A DNA stretch of 64,000 nucleotides from Clostridia bacterium (GCA_017618135.1 JAFZUV010000018.1:1-64000); one strand, 5' to 3'. Numbered from the stretch's first letter, positions 1-10,015 are shown. Notes: generated by a model from the letters alone, not told the origin. A program made the numbers and translations.

Positions 1-28
1 GCGGCGGTGAATCTTCACCGCCGCTGTT
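1..28 (+). terminator. Rho-independent terminator of a gene upstream of the window
   Basis: A perfect 10-bp GC-rich stem (1-10 with 15-24) has a 4-nt loop and is followed by a T-rich stretch (TGTTCTTTT). It probably ends a transcript that begins left of the window. The T-tract is interrupted, so termination strength is uncertain. Confidence 0.65.
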
Positions 29-99
29 CTTTTATAAGACGATTTTTGGGTATTTTGCTGTTGAAAGAGCTAAAATATGGAAAAAAGTTGTTAAAAGTA

Positions 100-128
100 T
101 TGAATTATTACCGTTTCTGTGATATAAT
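100..128 (+). promoter_or_regulatory. Sigma-A promoter of the opp operon
   Basis: TTGAAT at 100-105 and TATAAT at 123-128 are separated by exactly 17 nt. They lie 43 nt before the first gene of the peptide transporter and downstream of the terminator at 1-28, so this is the likely operon promoter. Confidence 0.75.
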
Positions 129-170
129 ACAAGCACTTATATAATACCCGAAAGGTTGGAATTTTAATAG

Positions 171-1088
171 ATGCTCAGATACACATTGAAGCGAGTGGGA
201 ATGGGTCTGCTCAGTATATTTATCGTTGCCACACTTACATTCTTTTTAATGAATTTGGTTCCCGGGGGACCGTTTGTCGCCGAGAAATCAATAAGCAAGG
301 AGGCGCAGGCGGCGCTTGAGGCTAAATTTGATTTGGATAAGCCGATTATGCAGCGTTATGTTAAATATATGACAAATCTCGCAAAGGGAGATATGGGAAT
401 AAGCCTTAAACAGCGCGGCAGAGATGTATCCGATATTATATTTTCAAAATTTCCGGTTTCGGCAAAGCTTGCCGGCATAGCCGTTTTGATAGCTTTGCTG
501 CTGGGTATACCGCTTGGGTGCCTGTCGGCTTACAACCGGGGGCGGCTGGCGGATAATACGATAATTGTATTTACTACCTGCGGCATAGCGATACCGAGCT
601 TTATAAGCAGTGTGCTTCTGCTCTATTTATTAGGTGCTAAGCTTAACTTATTACCCACCATAGGGCTCGCCTCCGCCGAGGCGTATATAATGCCGGTAAC
701 CGCTTTGGCAATATATCCCACCGCTTATATAACAAGGCTTATGCGATCAAGCCTTTTGGATGTTATGGGTCAGGATTATATAAGAACCGCAAGGGCAAAG
801 GGATTATCCAATTTCAAAACGATATTCAAGCATGCGCTCAGAAACGCGATACTTCCCGTTGTTACATATGTAGGGCCTATGCTTGCGGGGCTTATGACGG
901 GGTCGTTTGTGGTTGAAAAAATATTTACAATACCGGGATTGGGCCGAGAATTTGTTTCCTCTATTGTCAACCGTGATTACACTATGGTTATGGGAACTAC
1001 GATAATTCTTGCAACGCTTGTAATTGCGGCAAATGTTATAGTTGATATTCTTTACAAGGTTATTGATCCGCGTATCAATTTGAGTTAA
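171..1088 (+). CDS. oppB: Oligopeptide/dipeptide ABC transporter permease OppB/DppB
   Basis: This is one of two integral membrane permeases of a peptide-type ABC importer. The 305 residues are the usual size for the DppB/OppB family. There is one N-terminal membrane segment (about residues 9-30), a large extracytoplasmic loop, and a binding-protein-dependent transport domain from about residue 95 to the end. The EAA-type loop that contacts the ATPases is at about residues 202-225 (DYIRTARAKGL). It is first in a five-gene operon and 17 nt ahead of oppC. The protein ends DPRINLS, close to the DPR ending common in this family. Substrate cannot be told from sequence: peptides are most likely, though nickel or other small solutes are used by some relatives. 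Confidence 0.93.
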   Translation: MLRYTLKRVGMGLLSIFIVATLTFFLMNLVPGGPFVAEKSISKEAQAALEAKFDLDKPIMQRYVKYMTNLAKGDMGISLKQRGRDVSDIIFSKFPVSAKLAGIAVLIALLLGIPLGCLSAYNRGRLADNTIIVFTTCGIAIPSFISSVLLLYLLGAKLNLLPTIGLASAEAYIMPVTALAIYPTAYITRLMRSSLLDVMGQDYIRTARAKGLSNFKTIFKHALRNAILPVVTYVGPMLAGLMTGSFVVEKIFTIPGLGREFVSSIVNRDYTMVMGTTIILATLVIAANVIVDILYKVIDPRINLS

Positions 1089-1105
1089 AGGGGAACAGTC
1101 AAGAG

Positions 1106-2146
1106 ATGAATAAAAATCCGTTGAGTCTTCATATCAATGCGGACGATTTTGCACCTGCTACGGCAGATGAGAAGGAAAGCCTTGTAATATTGAGAGACAG
1201 TGTAAGTTTCTGGAAGGACGGTTTTCGCAGGCTTTTCAAAAACAAAATAGCGGTTTGCAGTTTGGTAGTTATTGTTTTAATCATAATTTTTGCATATTTT
1301 TTACCGGCATTCTGGCCATACAGATATGAGCAACAGTTAAGGGGCAGTGAAAATTTGGCTCCGTTTACCTACAGTGCGGATGAACAAGCAAAAATTGACG
1401 CGGGCGAGAGCGTTTTTCCGCATATTTGCGGCACGGATAAATTAGGTCGTGATTTTGCCGTTCGTCTTATGATGGGTACGAGAATCAGTCTTACTGTCGG
1501 TCTTGTTTGCGCGGCGCTGGTTTTAATAGTCGGCTCACTGTTCGGAGCCATAGCCGGATTTGCCGGTGGTTGGGTAGATAATATAATGATGCGGTTCACC
1601 GATATTCTCTATACAATACCCGATATTCTCCTCATAATAATACTTGCCATGGTGATAAGGGATCCGCTTAAAGACCTTTCGCAGGTGTCAGGTTTTAAGT
1701 GGATGCAGACCGTGGGACCTAATCTTTTGGCAATATTTATCGTGTTTGTTTTGCTTTATTGGGTGGGCATGGCTCGTATAACGCGTTCCCAGGTTTTAAT
1801 TCTTAAGGAGTCTGAATATGTTACCGCGGCTCGGGCTATGGGTGCGTCAAAAGGCAGAATTATTAAAAAGCATTTGCTTACAAACTGTATAGGCACGCTT
1901 ATAGTAACCACAACTCTTCAGATACCTTCGGCGATTTTTACCGAAAGCTATTTAAGCTTCTTAGGTCTTGGTGTTGCGGCGCCCATGCCGAGTCTCGGCT
2001 CTCTGGCTACCGATGCGGTAAAGGGTATGAATACATTTCCGCATTTATTGCTGCTTCCGGCGATTATGATAAGCGTGACCATTCTTGTTTTCAATCTTTT
2101 CGGCGATGGCCTTCGCGATGCCTTCGATCCTAAACTTAAAAATTAA
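1106..2146 (+). CDS. oppC: Oligopeptide/dipeptide ABC transporter permease OppC/DppC
   Basis: This is the second permease of the importer. The 346 residues include an N-terminal OppC-type region with the first membrane helix at about residues 48-70 and the transport domain from about residue 120. The EAA loop reads YVTAARAMGAS at about residues 237-247. The C-terminus DGLRDAFDPKLKN matches the family ending DxLRDxLDPR. It is slightly longer than a typical DppC because of an insert around residues 75-110 and another around residues 185-200. An AAGGGG ribosome binding site precedes the ATG. The gene ends 13 nt before oppD. Confidence 0.93.
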   Translation: MNKNPLSLHINADDFAPATADEKESLVILRDSVSFWKDGFRRLFKNKIAVCSLVVIVLIIIFAYFLPAFWPYRYEQQLRGSENLAPFTYSADEQAKIDAGESVFPHICGTDKLGRDFAVRLMMGTRISLTVGLVCAALVLIVGSLFGAIAGFAGGWVDNIMMRFTDILYTIPDILLIIILAMVIRDPLKDLSQVSGFKWMQTVGPNLLAIFIVFVLLYWVGMARITRSQVLILKESEYVTAARAMGASKGRIIKKHLLTNCIGTLIVTTTLQIPSAIFTESYLSFLGLGVAAPMPSLGSLATDAVKGMNTFPHLLLLPAIMISVTILVFNLFGDGLRDAFDPKLKN

Positions 2147-2159
2147 GGGGGCGCGTAAT

Positions 2160-3161
2160 ATGAAAGAAAAGCTTTTGGAAATCAAAGATGAATATCTCTC
2201 ATTTTTCACGCCTGCCGGCGAAATAAAGGCACTAAACGGCGTTTCATTCTCTATGGAGGAGGGTGAAGTACTTGGAATAGTCGGCGAATCGGGTTCAGGT
2301 AAATCGGTAACGGCATATTCCGTCATGGGACTTACCGCTTTTCCGGGCAGGCTTGTAAGCGGAACCATACGCTTTAACGGTCATGAGATTCATAAAATGA
2401 CCGAAAAGGATTTCCGCAAAATTCGCGGAAACGAGGTATCTATTATATTTCAGGATCCTATGACAAGCCTAAATCCGGTTTATACCATAGGAAACCAGAT
2501 TGAGGAAGTTATAAAGCTTCATACCGATAAAACCGCTAAGCAGGCTCATGATAGGGCAAGGGAGCTTTTAGAGCTTGTAGGCATAAATGAGCCGGATAAG
2601 CGATTAAAGCAGTATCCGCACGAATTATCGGGCGGTATGCGGCAGCGCGTTATGATAGCTATTGCTTTGGCTTGTGAGCCGAAGCTGCTTATAGCGGATG
2701 AGCCTACAACAGCTCTTGATGTTACAATCCAGGCGCAGATACTCGAGCTTATGCAGGAGCTCAGAAAAAAACTCGGTATGAGTATTATTATGATAACTCA
2801 CGATCTCGGCGTAGTGGCGAGTATGTGCGAGAAAATCGCCGTTATGTATGCGGGCCATATCGTTGAATACGGAACTACGGATGAGGTGTTTTATAAGCCC
2901 AGCCACGAATATACAAAGGGGCTTATAAATTCCATACCTAAGCTTAATACAGAGGAAACCGAAAGGCTTGTTCCCATTGAAGGTCAGCCGGTAGACCTTA
3001 TGAATCCCCCTGCAGGCTGTCCGTTTGCGCCCAGATGCTCAAAGTGTATGAAGATATGCTTAAGGCAAATGCCTCCAAAAACACAGTTGAGCGAAACGCA
3101 CTATAGTTATTGTTGGCTCAGGCAGAAAGAAGAGGCGCAGAAAGGGGCGACTGAAGAGTGA
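2160..3161 (+). CDS. oppD: Oligopeptide ABC transporter ATPase OppD
   Basis: This is one of two nucleotide-binding subunits that power the importer at the inner membrane face. Walker A GESGSGKS is at about residues 42-49, the ABC signature LSGGMRQR at about 155-162 and Walker B LLIADEPT near 176. The C-terminal extension [12 protein letters not shown] with further cysteines is typical of the OppD/OppF subfamily and may bind an iron-sulfur cluster. The frame is open upstream to 2085 inside oppC, but the ATG at 2160 follows a GGGGG ribosome binding site and gives the family-typical 333 residues. The stop codon overlaps the start of oppF. Confidence 0.93.
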   Translation: MKEKLLEIKDEYLSFFTPAGEIKALNGVSFSMEEGEVLGIVGESGSGKSVTAYSVMGLTAFPGRLVSGTIRFNGHEIHKMTEKDFRKIRGNEVSIIFQDPMTSLNPVYTIGNQIEEVIKLHTDKTAKQAHDRARELLELVGINEPDKRLKQYPHELSGGMRQRVMIAIALACEPKLLIADEPTTALDVTIQAQILELMQELRKKLGMSIIMITHDLGVVASMCEKIAVMYAGHIVEYGTTDEVFYKPSHEYTKGLINSIPKLNTEETERLVPIEGQPVDLMNPPAGCPFAPRCSKCMKICLRQMPPKTQLSETHYSYCWLRQKEEAQKGATEE

Positions 3162-4153
3162 GCGAAAATAAGAAGCTTGTTGAAATCGAGCATTTAAAGC
3201 AGTATTTTCACGCCCGGGGCACCAGAGGGAAAAAGCAGTATGTTCAGGCGGTCGACGATGTATCATTCTATATTTATAAAGGTGAAACATTAGGACTTGT
3301 CGGTGAGTCCGGTTGCGGTAAAACCACAGTAGGCAGAACTATGCTGAGGTTATATGAGCCGACTGAGGGCCGTATAATATATGACGGTAAGGTTCTTTTT
3401 GATAAAGATGCCGGAATTTCGGTTGATATGATGCCGTACAGGCGTAAAATGCAGATCGTCTTTCAGGATCCGTACGCCAGCCTTGATCCCCGTATGACTA
3501 TCGGAGATATCGTGGGCGAACCTATAGATATACATTCTCTTGTAAGTGATAAAAAAGAGCGTCATGACCGAATCATATCATTGCTTCAGCGGGTAGGACT
3601 TAACAGCGAGCACGCAAACCGCTATCCTCACGAATTTTCGGGAGGGCAAAGGCAGAGAGTCGGTATTGCGCGAGCTTTGGCGGTCGATCCCGAATTTATA
3701 GTTTGCGACGAGCCTGTTTCGGCACTTGATGTTTCTATTCAGGCCCAGGTTGTGAATATGTTTGAGGATTTGCAGTCAGAGCTTGGGTTAACATATCTTT
3801 TCATAGCGCACGATTTAAGCGTTGTAAGGCATATTTCAAACAGAATAGGCGTTATGTATCTGGGCAAACTTGTAGAGCTGGCGGATAGTTACGAGCTTAT
3901 AACCAATAGTCTGCATCCGTATACTAAAAGTCTTATTTCCGCAATACCGGTTGCTGATCCTGTCACTGCCCGCGCTAATAAGCGTATACCGCTTGCCGGC
4001 GATGTACCAAGTCCTGTAAACCCCCCGAGCGGTTGCCGTTTTCGCACGAGATGTCCGTATGCGGATGAGCGGTGTGCAAAAGAGGTGCCCGGGTTTAAAG
4101 AGGTTACTTCCGGTCACTTCGCGGCATGCCATCACCTTGATAAGGTGAAATAA
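3158..4153 (+). CDS. oppF: Oligopeptide ABC transporter ATPase OppF
   Basis: This is the second ATPase of the importer and pairs with OppD as a heterodimer. Walker A GESGCGKT is at about residues 49-56, the signature FSGGQRQR near 160, and the C-terminal [15 protein letters not shown] cysteine motif is present. The 331 residues are typical. It starts at a GTG that overlaps the oppD stop (GTGA), with AAAGGGG 9 nt upstream, so translation is probably coupled to oppD. A 73-nt gap with two small hairpins separates it from oppA. Confidence 0.93.
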   Translation: MSENKKLVEIEHLKQYFHARGTRGKKQYVQAVDDVSFYIYKGETLGLVGESGCGKTTVGRTMLRLYEPTEGRIIYDGKVLFDKDAGISVDMMPYRRKMQIVFQDPYASLDPRMTIGDIVGEPIDIHSLVSDKKERHDRIISLLQRVGLNSEHANRYPHEFSGGQRQRVGIARALAVDPEFIVCDEPVSALDVSIQAQVVNMFEDLQSELGLTYLFIAHDLSVVRHISNRIGVMYLGKLVELADSYELITNSLHPYTKSLISAIPVADPVTARANKRIPLAGDVPSPVNPPSGCRFRTRCPYADERCAKEVPGFKEVTSGHFAACHHLDKVK

Positions 4154-4158
4154 ATTTG

Positions 4159-4205
4159 TATCCTAAAACCTATGTGTAGGATAAATATAATGCGGTAAAA
4201 CCGCA
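4159..4205 (+). promoter_or_regulatory. Two small intercistronic hairpins between oppF and oppA
   Basis: A 7-bp stem (4159-4165 with 4177-4183) is followed by a 5-bp TGCGG/CCGCA stem (4191-4195 with 4201-4205) just before the oppA ribosome binding site. Neither has a T-tract, so they are not terminators. Such structures can protect the 5' end of a processed mRNA and let the binding protein be made in excess of the transporter; that role is inference. Confidence 0.4.
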
Positions 4206-4226
4206 AATCAAAAAGGAGAAATTGAT

Positions 4227-5855
4227 ATGAAGGTAAAGAAAATTCTTGCCCTGCTCCTCGCGCTCACAATGGTATTTGCCCTGGCGGCCTGCGGCGGTGA
4301 CGGCAAAGAAAAAGCGTCTGCCTCCGAAATCACAGTTCAAATAGGCCCTAACCCCGAGACTCTTGACCCGGCGCTTAACAGTGCTGTTGACGGCGGCAAC
4401 ATGCTTATCACTTTGTTTGAGACTCTTCTTATTATTGATGAAGACAATCAGGTAAAACCCGGTCAGGCTGAAAAATGGGATGTCAGCGATGACGGCCGTA
4501 CCTGGACCTTCACGATGCGTGACGATCTTAAGTGGAGCGATGGCTCAAAGCTTGACGCTAAAGATTTTGAGTACACAATAAAGCGAATCTGCGACCCTGA
4601 AACGGCTGCTCCTTACGGCGAAACCGTTGTTGGTATGATTGACGGTTATCCTGAGGTTGATAAGCTCAATGTTAAGGCAAGCGATGACGGAAAAACTCTT
4701 ACCATAGTACTTTCTTATCCCTGCTCTTATTTCGATAAAATCGTTGCTTTCGGTACTATGAGCCCTGTTCAGAAGGCTACTATAGAGGCTAACGGTGACA
4801 AGTGGGCTACTAAGCCTGAAACTTATGTTTGCAACGGTCCGTATATGATTGATTCATGGACTCCGGGCGAGCGTATAGTTTGCAAAAAGAATCCGAACTA
4901 TAACGGCGGTTGGGATAAAGAGAAGATTGTTACAGATAAGATCAACTTCCTGCTTCTTGAGGATTCAAGTGCCGCTTATGCAGCATATACAAGCGGTGAA
5001 GCTCTTATGGTAAAGGATGTTCCCACAGAGGAAATCCCGGGTCTTAAGAAGGCGGAAGACGGCGGCGATTTCTATGTTGACACCATACTCGGCACATATT
5101 ATCTCAATTTAAATTGCGATAAGAAACCGTTTAATGATGTTAATGTACGCAAGGCGCTTAATCTTGCTATTGACCGTGATTATATTGCCAATACCATAAT
5201 GCAGGGCACATATACTCCGGCTTACAACTTTGTAGGTCCCGGCGTTGTTGACAACGAAGGTATGTTCTTTGATAATGCTGTTAAAGACAATGACGGTAAA
5301 ACCTATATAAGCAAGGATTATGAAGAGAACAAGAAGGCTGCTAAGGAAGCTCTCGCCGAAGCCGGCTATCCGGACGGTAAAGGCTTCCCGACCATCACAT
5401 ATTCTACCAATGATTCCGGCTATCATGTAGCAGTTGCAGAATATCTGCAGCAGGTTTACAAGGATGTCCTCGGTATCACAATGAATATTGATAAGGTTGA
5501 ATGGTCATCCTTTACTCCTCAGCGCCGTGAAGGTAATTATGAGGTAGCCCGTAACGGTTGGGTTATGGACTATAATGACGCTTCTAATATGATAGAACTC
5601 CTTTATTCAACCAATGGTAATAACGACGGTAAGTATAAGAATGCTAAGTTTGATAAAGCTATCGACGACTCTAAAGTTGCCGATAATGCCGAGCACTTTA
5701 AGGCTTTGCATGAAGCAGAGAAGATTATGATGGAAGATTATGCTAATATTCCTGTGGCTTATTATAACGACTTCTGGCTCCAGAGCCCGTCGCTTAAGGG
5801 CACATGGCACAGCCCGTATGGCTATTGGTACTTCCAGTATGCGTATACTGAGTAA
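4227..5855 (+). CDS. oppA: Peptide-binding lipoprotein OppA (SBP family 5)
   Basis: This is the extracellular lipid-anchored binding protein that delivers substrate to OppBCDF. The signal peptide ends in the lipobox LAAC with Cys22 as the lipidation site. The 542 residues fit the SBP_bac_5 family: an early segment reading ETLDPALNSAVDGGNM, the DLKWSDGSKLDAKDFEYT region, and later RKALNLAIDRDYIANTI, all typical of OppA/DppA proteins. An AAAAAGGAG ribosome binding site precedes the ATG. It is the last gene of the operon and is followed by a strong terminator. A second family 5 binding protein lies at 20711-22264 without its own permeases. Confidence 0.93.
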   Translation: MKVKKILALLLALTMVFALAACGGDGKEKASASEITVQIGPNPETLDPALNSAVDGGNMLITLFETLLIIDEDNQVKPGQAEKWDVSDDGRTWTFTMRDDLKWSDGSKLDAKDFEYTIKRICDPETAAPYGETVVGMIDGYPEVDKLNVKASDDGKTLTIVLSYPCSYFDKIVAFGTMSPVQKATIEANGDKWATKPETYVCNGPYMIDSWTPGERIVCKKNPNYNGGWDKEKIVTDKINFLLLEDSSAAYAAYTSGEALMVKDVPTEEIPGLKKAEDGGDFYVDTILGTYYLNLNCDKKPFNDVNVRKALNLAIDRDYIANTIMQGTYTPAYNFVGPGVVDNEGMFFDNAVKDNDGKTYISKDYEENKKAAKEALAEAGYPDGKGFPTITYSTNDSGYHVAVAEYLQQVYKDVLGITMNIDKVEWSSFTPQRREGNYEVARNGWVMDYNDASNMIELLYSTNGNNDGKYKNAKFDKAIDDSKVADNAEHFKALHEAEKIMMEDYANIPVAYYNDFWLQSPSLKGTWHSPYGYWYFQYAYTE

Positions 5856-5902
5856 TCTCACATTTAATATCCGATTTTTAACACATAGGTAAGATAAGGA
5901 CG

Positions 5903-5934
5903 CCGCTTGCGCTTTCGCGCAAGCGGTATTTTTT
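5903..5934 (+). terminator. Terminator of the opp operon
   Basis: A perfect 10-bp stem (5903-5912 with 5917-5926) has a TTTC tetraloop and is followed by TATTTTTT, a textbook intrinsic terminator 47 nt after the oppA stop. Confidence 0.92.
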
Positions 5935-5936
5935 GC

Positions 5937-5965
5937 TTGAAAGAAGTTTTGAAATTTGGTATAAT
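5937..5965 (+). promoter_or_regulatory. Sigma-A promoter of the flavodiiron protein gene
   Basis: TTGAAA at 5937-5942 and TATAAT at 5960-5965 have a 17-nt spacer, and TGG directly before the -10 makes an extended -10 element. It starts right at the end of the opp terminator. Confidence 0.85.
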
Positions 5966-5996
5966 ACACCTATAAATCTTATAGAGGAGAAGCGCA

Positions 5997-7784
5997 ATGA
6001 AAGTAACTGATGATATAAAATATATTGGTGTTAACGACAGAAAGATTGATTTGTTTGAGGGCCAGTACGAAGTGCCGAACGGTATGGCATATAACTCATA
6101 TCTTATTTTGGATGAAAAAATTGCCGTTATGGATACTGTGGACGCTAACTTTACGCACGAATGGCTTGATAATCTCGGGAGTTCGCTTAGCGGCAGAAGG
6201 CCGGATTATTTGATAGTTCAGCATATGGAACCCGACCATTCGGCAAATATTCTTAATTTTACTAATGTTTACCCCGACGCTAAAATCGTAACAAGCAGTA
6301 AGGCGCTTGCTATGATGACTCAGTTTTTCGGCGTTGATTTTTCCGATAAGGCGATAATAGTAGGCGAGGGTGATAAACTGGCTCTCGGAAAACACATTTT
6401 AACCTTTATTACAGCTCCTATGGTGCACTGGCCTGAGGTTATTATGACCTACGATAAAACAGATAAGGTGCTTTTCTCGGCTGACGGTTTCGGCAAATTC
6501 GGCGCAACCGATACCGATGAGGATTGGGCTTGTGAAGCACGCAGATACTATTTCGGTATTGTGGGTAAGTACGGCGCTCAGGTGCAGGCGGTTTTAAAAA
6601 AGGCGGCAGGTCTTGAAATAAGCATCATTTGTCCGCTTCACGGACCCGTTTTAAGTGAAAATTTAGGCTATTATCTGAACCTTTATAATATCTGGTCGTC
6701 ATACGGTGTAGAGAGCGAGGGCGTAATGATAGCCTACACTTCCGTTTACGGCAACACGAAAAAAGCCGCCGAGCTTTTGGCTGAAAAACTGAAAGAAAAC
6801 GGTTGCCCGAAGGTAGCTTTAAATGACCTTGCGCGCTGTGATATGGCTGAGGCTGTTGAGGATGCTTTCCGTTACGGTAAAATAGTGCTTGCCACAACCA
6901 CCTATAATGCCGAGATTTTCCCCTTTATGCACCATTTTATACTTGACCTTGTCGAGCGCAATTTCCAGAATAAAACCGTAGCTCTTATCGAAAACGGCAC
7001 TTGGGCGCCTATGGCGGCGCGCGTTATGAAGGGTATGCTCGAAAAGTGCAAAAACCTTGATATTATAGATACTATTACCATAAAATCCGCGTTGACCGCT
7101 GAAAACCACGAGCAAATAGATAAGCTCGCCGGTGAGCTTTGCAAGGATTTTATTGCGAAGGACGGCGAAAAGGCTGATAAAAACGACCTTAAAGCACTTT
7201 TCAATATAGGTTACGGCCTTTATGTTGTTACAAGTAATGACGGCAACCGTGATAACGGTCTTATAGTAAACACCGTAACTCAGGTATCCGATTCACCGAA
7301 CAGAATAGCCGTTACGATAAATAAACAAAATTATTCGCATCATATAATTAAGCAAACAGGTGTTATGAATGTAAACTGCCTGTCTATCGATGCGCCGTTT
7401 AGCCTGTTCGAGAAGTTTGGCTTTGTAAGCGGTAGGGTAAAGGATAAGTTTGAGGGCGAAGAGGTGCTTCGCGCCGATAACGGACTTGTCTTTTTAAATC
7501 AGTATATAAATTCCTTTATGTCATTAAAGGTGGAGGATTATGTTGACCTCGGATCTCACGGTATGTTTATCTGCTCTGTGCGGGAGGCGAGAGTTCTCTC
7601 CGATAGAGAAACTATGACCTATACCTATTATCAGAAAAATGTTAAACCGAAACCCGAAACAGAGGGCAAAAAAGGTTTCGTTTGCAAGGTTTGCGGATAT
7701 GTTTATGAGGGTGACGAATTGCCTGATGATTTCATATGCCCGCTTTGTAAACACGGAGTCGTCGATTTTGAACCGATAGGATAA
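5997..7784 (+). CDS. fprA: Flavodiiron protein with fused flavin reductase and rubredoxin domains
   Basis: This enzyme probably reduces O2 to water or NO to N2O in the cytoplasm of an anaerobe. The order is a metallo-beta-lactamase diiron domain (about 1-245) with HMEPDH near residues 75-80 and later His and Asp ligands in APMVHWPE, SADGFGKFG and CPLHGP; a flavodoxin domain (about 247-390) with the FMN loop YTSVYGNT; a flavin reductase-like domain (about 395-555); and a C-terminal rubredoxin with two CxxC pairs (CKVC, CPLC). At 595 residues it is about 200 longer than core FprA proteins. The fused domains could let one chain carry the whole electron path. It is monocistronic, with AGAGGAG before the ATG. 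Domain calls are firm; the physiological substrate is inference. Confidence 0.9.
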   Translation: MKVTDDIKYIGVNDRKIDLFEGQYEVPNGMAYNSYLILDEKIAVMDTVDANFTHEWLDNLGSSLSGRRPDYLIVQHMEPDHSANILNFTNVYPDAKIVTSSKALAMMTQFFGVDFSDKAIIVGEGDKLALGKHILTFITAPMVHWPEVIMTYDKTDKVLFSADGFGKFGATDTDEDWACEARRYYFGIVGKYGAQVQAVLKKAAGLEISIICPLHGPVLSENLGYYLNLYNIWSSYGVESEGVMIAYTSVYGNTKKAAELLAEKLKENGCPKVALNDLARCDMAEAVEDAFRYGKIVLATTTYNAEIFPFMHHFILDLVERNFQNKTVALIENGTWAPMAARVMKGMLEKCKNLDIIDTITIKSALTAENHEQIDKLAGELCKDFIAKDGEKADKNDLKALFNIGYGLYVVTSNDGNRDNGLIVNTVTQVSDSPNRIAVTINKQNYSHHIIKQTGVMNVNCLSIDAPFSLFEKFGFVSGRVKDKFEGEEVLRADNGLVFLNQYINSFMSLKVEDYVDLGSHGMFICSVREARVLSDRETMTYTYYQKNVKPKPETEGKKGFVCKVCGYVYEGDELPDDFICPLCKHGVVDFEPIG

Positions 7785-7788
7785 AACA

Positions 7789-7825
7789 AAAATCGCCCTT
7801 GACCAATCAGGTCAAGGGCGATTTT
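7789..7825. terminator. Bidirectional terminator between fprA and pnp
   Basis: A perfect 16-bp stem (7789-7804 with 7810-7825) has a 5-nt loop, with A-rich and T-rich flanks. It can end transcription from both convergent genes. Confidence 0.92.
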
Positions 7826-7834
7826 ATACTATTT

Positions 7835-10015
7835 TTATTTTTTGAAACCGTGCCGTTTTCCGTGAGGCTTTTTAGGTTCTTCATCGGCGTCGTCCTCGAC
7901 TACCGCGCCGTTTACTTCTACGAGTGCGTCACGGCGGGAGAGGTTTATTCTGCCCTGGTCGTCAATCTCGGTAACCTTTACGAGTACCTGGTCACCTATA
8001 TTTACAACATCCTCAACCTTGGCAACTCTCTTTGTATCGAGCTTTGAAATGTGAACAAGCCCCTCTTTTCCGGGAGCTATTTCAACAAATGCGCCGAAGG
8101 TCATAAGGCGTGTTACCTTGCCGCTGTAAATAGCGCCGATTTCTGGGTCGTTGGCTATAAGCTCAATTATGTCAATAGCCTGCTTTGCCTTATCAACATC
8201 AAGACCGGAAACATAAACATGACCGTCCTCCTCAATATTGATAGTGCATTCGCACTGCTCCTGAATTGACTGTATAACCTTGCCCTGCTTGCCGATAACA
8301 TCGCCGATTTTATCGGTCGGTATGGTTGTGGTAAGCATCTTAGGAGCGTATTTTGAAAGCTCGGCTCGAGGCTTATCAATACATTTAAGCATTACTTCAT
8401 CAAGTATATAATCTCTCGCCTTATGAGTCTTGGCGAACGCCTCTTTTATAATTTCAGGGGTAAGACCGTGAACCTTAAGGTCCATCTGAATAGCGGTAAT
8501 ACCCTTATGCGTACCGGCAACCTTAAAGTCCATATCGCCGTAGAAATCTTCAAGTCCCTGGATATCAACCATAGTCATAAAGTCGCCGTAAACGCCATCG
8601 TCACCCGTGATAAGACCGCAGGAAATACCTGCAACCGGAGCTTTAATCGGAACACCTGCCGCCATAAGAGCAAGCGTGGAACCGCAGATAGAACCCTGTG
8701 AGGTTGAGCCGTTAGAAGATAAAACCTCGGATACTACGCGGATAGCGTACGGGAACTCCTCAACGCTTGGAATAACAGGAAGCAGTGCGCGCTCGGCAAG
8801 TGCGCCGTGACCTATTTCTCTTCTGCCGGGCCCCCTTGCCGGTTTGGTCTCGCCAACCGAGTAAGAGGGGAAGTTATAGTGATGAATATATCTTTTCTGT
8901 GTTTCCTCGTCGAGTCCGTCAAGCTTCTGTGCTTCGCTTACGGGAGCGAGCGTGGCAACGGATAAAACCTGAGTCTGACCTCTTGTGAACATACCCGAGC
9001 CGTGAGCGCGGGCAAGCAAATCAATCTGCGCGTTAAGCGGACGTATATCGTCAATGCCTCTGCCGTCAACACGCTTGTGCTCGTCCTTAAGCCAGGAGCG
9101 GACAACATGCTTCTGAACAAGATACATAATTTCATCGAGCTTAGCTTCGTTACCCTCAAAACGCTCGTCAAACTTCTCGTGTACCGCGTTGTAAACGGGA
9201 AGAAGCGCGGCGTCGCGAACATTTTTATCGTCGGTATCAAGTGCTTTTTTTACATCCTCAATGCAGAACTCTTCAATTTCCGCCATAATTTCGGGGTCGG
9301 GGTTGCTTGACTCAAATGTAAACTTCTCCTTACCTATTTCCGCTACTATTCCGTTAATGAACTTAACAACCTCTTTATTGACTTCGTGACCTGCCATAAT
9401 GCACTCAAACATTTTATCATCCGATATCTCATTGGCGCCCGCTTCAATCATGGCAACCAGGTCGGCGGTTGATGAAACGGTTAAATTAAGGTCGGACTTC
9501 TCGCGCTGTTCAAGAGTCGGGTTAATAACAATTTCACCGTCAACAAGACCTACGCTTGTACTTGAAATAGGACCGTCCCACGGAATATCGGATACCGCTA
9601 TTGCCGCCGAAACGCCGATAGCCGCCGCAATTTCGGGCGAGCAATCGGGGTCCACCGACATAACGGTTGCAACAACCGAGCAATCGTTCCTCATATCCTT
9701 GGGAAATAGCGGACGAATAGGTCTGTCAATACAACGGGAGGCGAGAATTGCTTTTTCCGTTGCTCTACCCTCACGGCGCTGGAAAGAGCCGGGGAAGCGA
9801 CCTACCGAGTACATTTTTTCCTCATAATCAACCGAGAGGGGGAAGAAATCAACACCCTCACGCGGCTTATCCGAAGCCGTAACGGTACAGAGAACATTGG
9901 TTTCTCCGTATGTTGCCATAAAGGCGGCGTTTGCAAGACCTGCCATTTTGCCTGTTTCAAGCTTGAAGGGCCTACCCGCAATGGTGGTTTCATAAACCTT
10001 GTAATTTTCAAACAT
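7835..10015 (-). CDS. pnp: Polyribonucleotide nucleotidyltransferase (PNPase)
   Basis: This is a phosphorolytic 3'-5' exoribonuclease that degrades mRNA and trims RNA ends, working as a trimer. The 726 residues show two RNase PH-like domains (starting FENYKVYETTIAGRPFKLETG and again near residue 315), an all-helical linker, a KH domain (IPTDKIGDVIGKQGK near 560) and an S1 domain (GAIYSGKVTRLMTFGAFVEI near 625). The tail is acidic and then basic (DDADEEPKKPHGKRHGFKK). AAAAGGAG lies upstream of the ATG. It follows rpsO on the same strand, the usual order, with a hairpin and a possible promoter between them. Confidence 0.96.
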   Translation of the reverse strand: MFENYKVYETTIAGRPFKLETGKMAGLANAAFMATYGETNVLCTVTASDKPREGVDFFPLSVDYEEKMYSVGRFPGSFQRREGRATEKAILASRCIDRPIRPLFPKDMRNDCSVVATVMSVDPDCSPEIAAAIGVSAAIAVSDIPWDGPISSTSVGLVDGEIVINPTLEQREKSDLNLTVSSTADLVAMIEAGANEISDDKMFECIMAGHEVNKEVVKFINGIVAEIGKEKFTFESSNPDPEIMAEIEEFCIEDVKKALDTDDKNVRDAALLPVYNAVHEKFDERFEGNEAKLDEIMYLVQKHVVRSWLKDEHKRVDGRGIDDIRPLNAQIDLLARAHGSGMFTRGQTQVLSVATLAPVSEAQKLDGLDEETQKRYIHHYNFPSYSVGETKPARGPGRREIGHGALAERALLPVIPSVEEFPYAIRVVSEVLSSNGSTSQGSICGSTLALMAAGVPIKAPVAGISCGLITGDDGVYGDFMTMVDIQGLEDFYGDMDFKVAGTHKGITAIQMDLKVHGLTPEIIKEAFAKTHKARDYILDEVMLKCIDKPRAELSKYAPKMLTTTIPTDKIGDVIGKQGKVIQSIQEQCECTINIEEDGHVYVSGLDVDKAKQAIDIIELIANDPEIGAIYSGKVTRLMTFGAFVEIAPGKEGLVHISKLDTKRVAKVEDVVNIGDQVLVKVTEIDDQGRINLSRRDALVEVNGAVVEDDADEEPKKPHGKRHGFKK

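Noticed and set aside
9399..9827. Open frame on plus strand inside pnp
   Set aside because: It is antisense to a well-conserved pnp region, has no ribosome binding site and no recognisable protein features. Several others in pnp (8423-8701, 8607-8810, 9002-9310) are the same kind of shadow.
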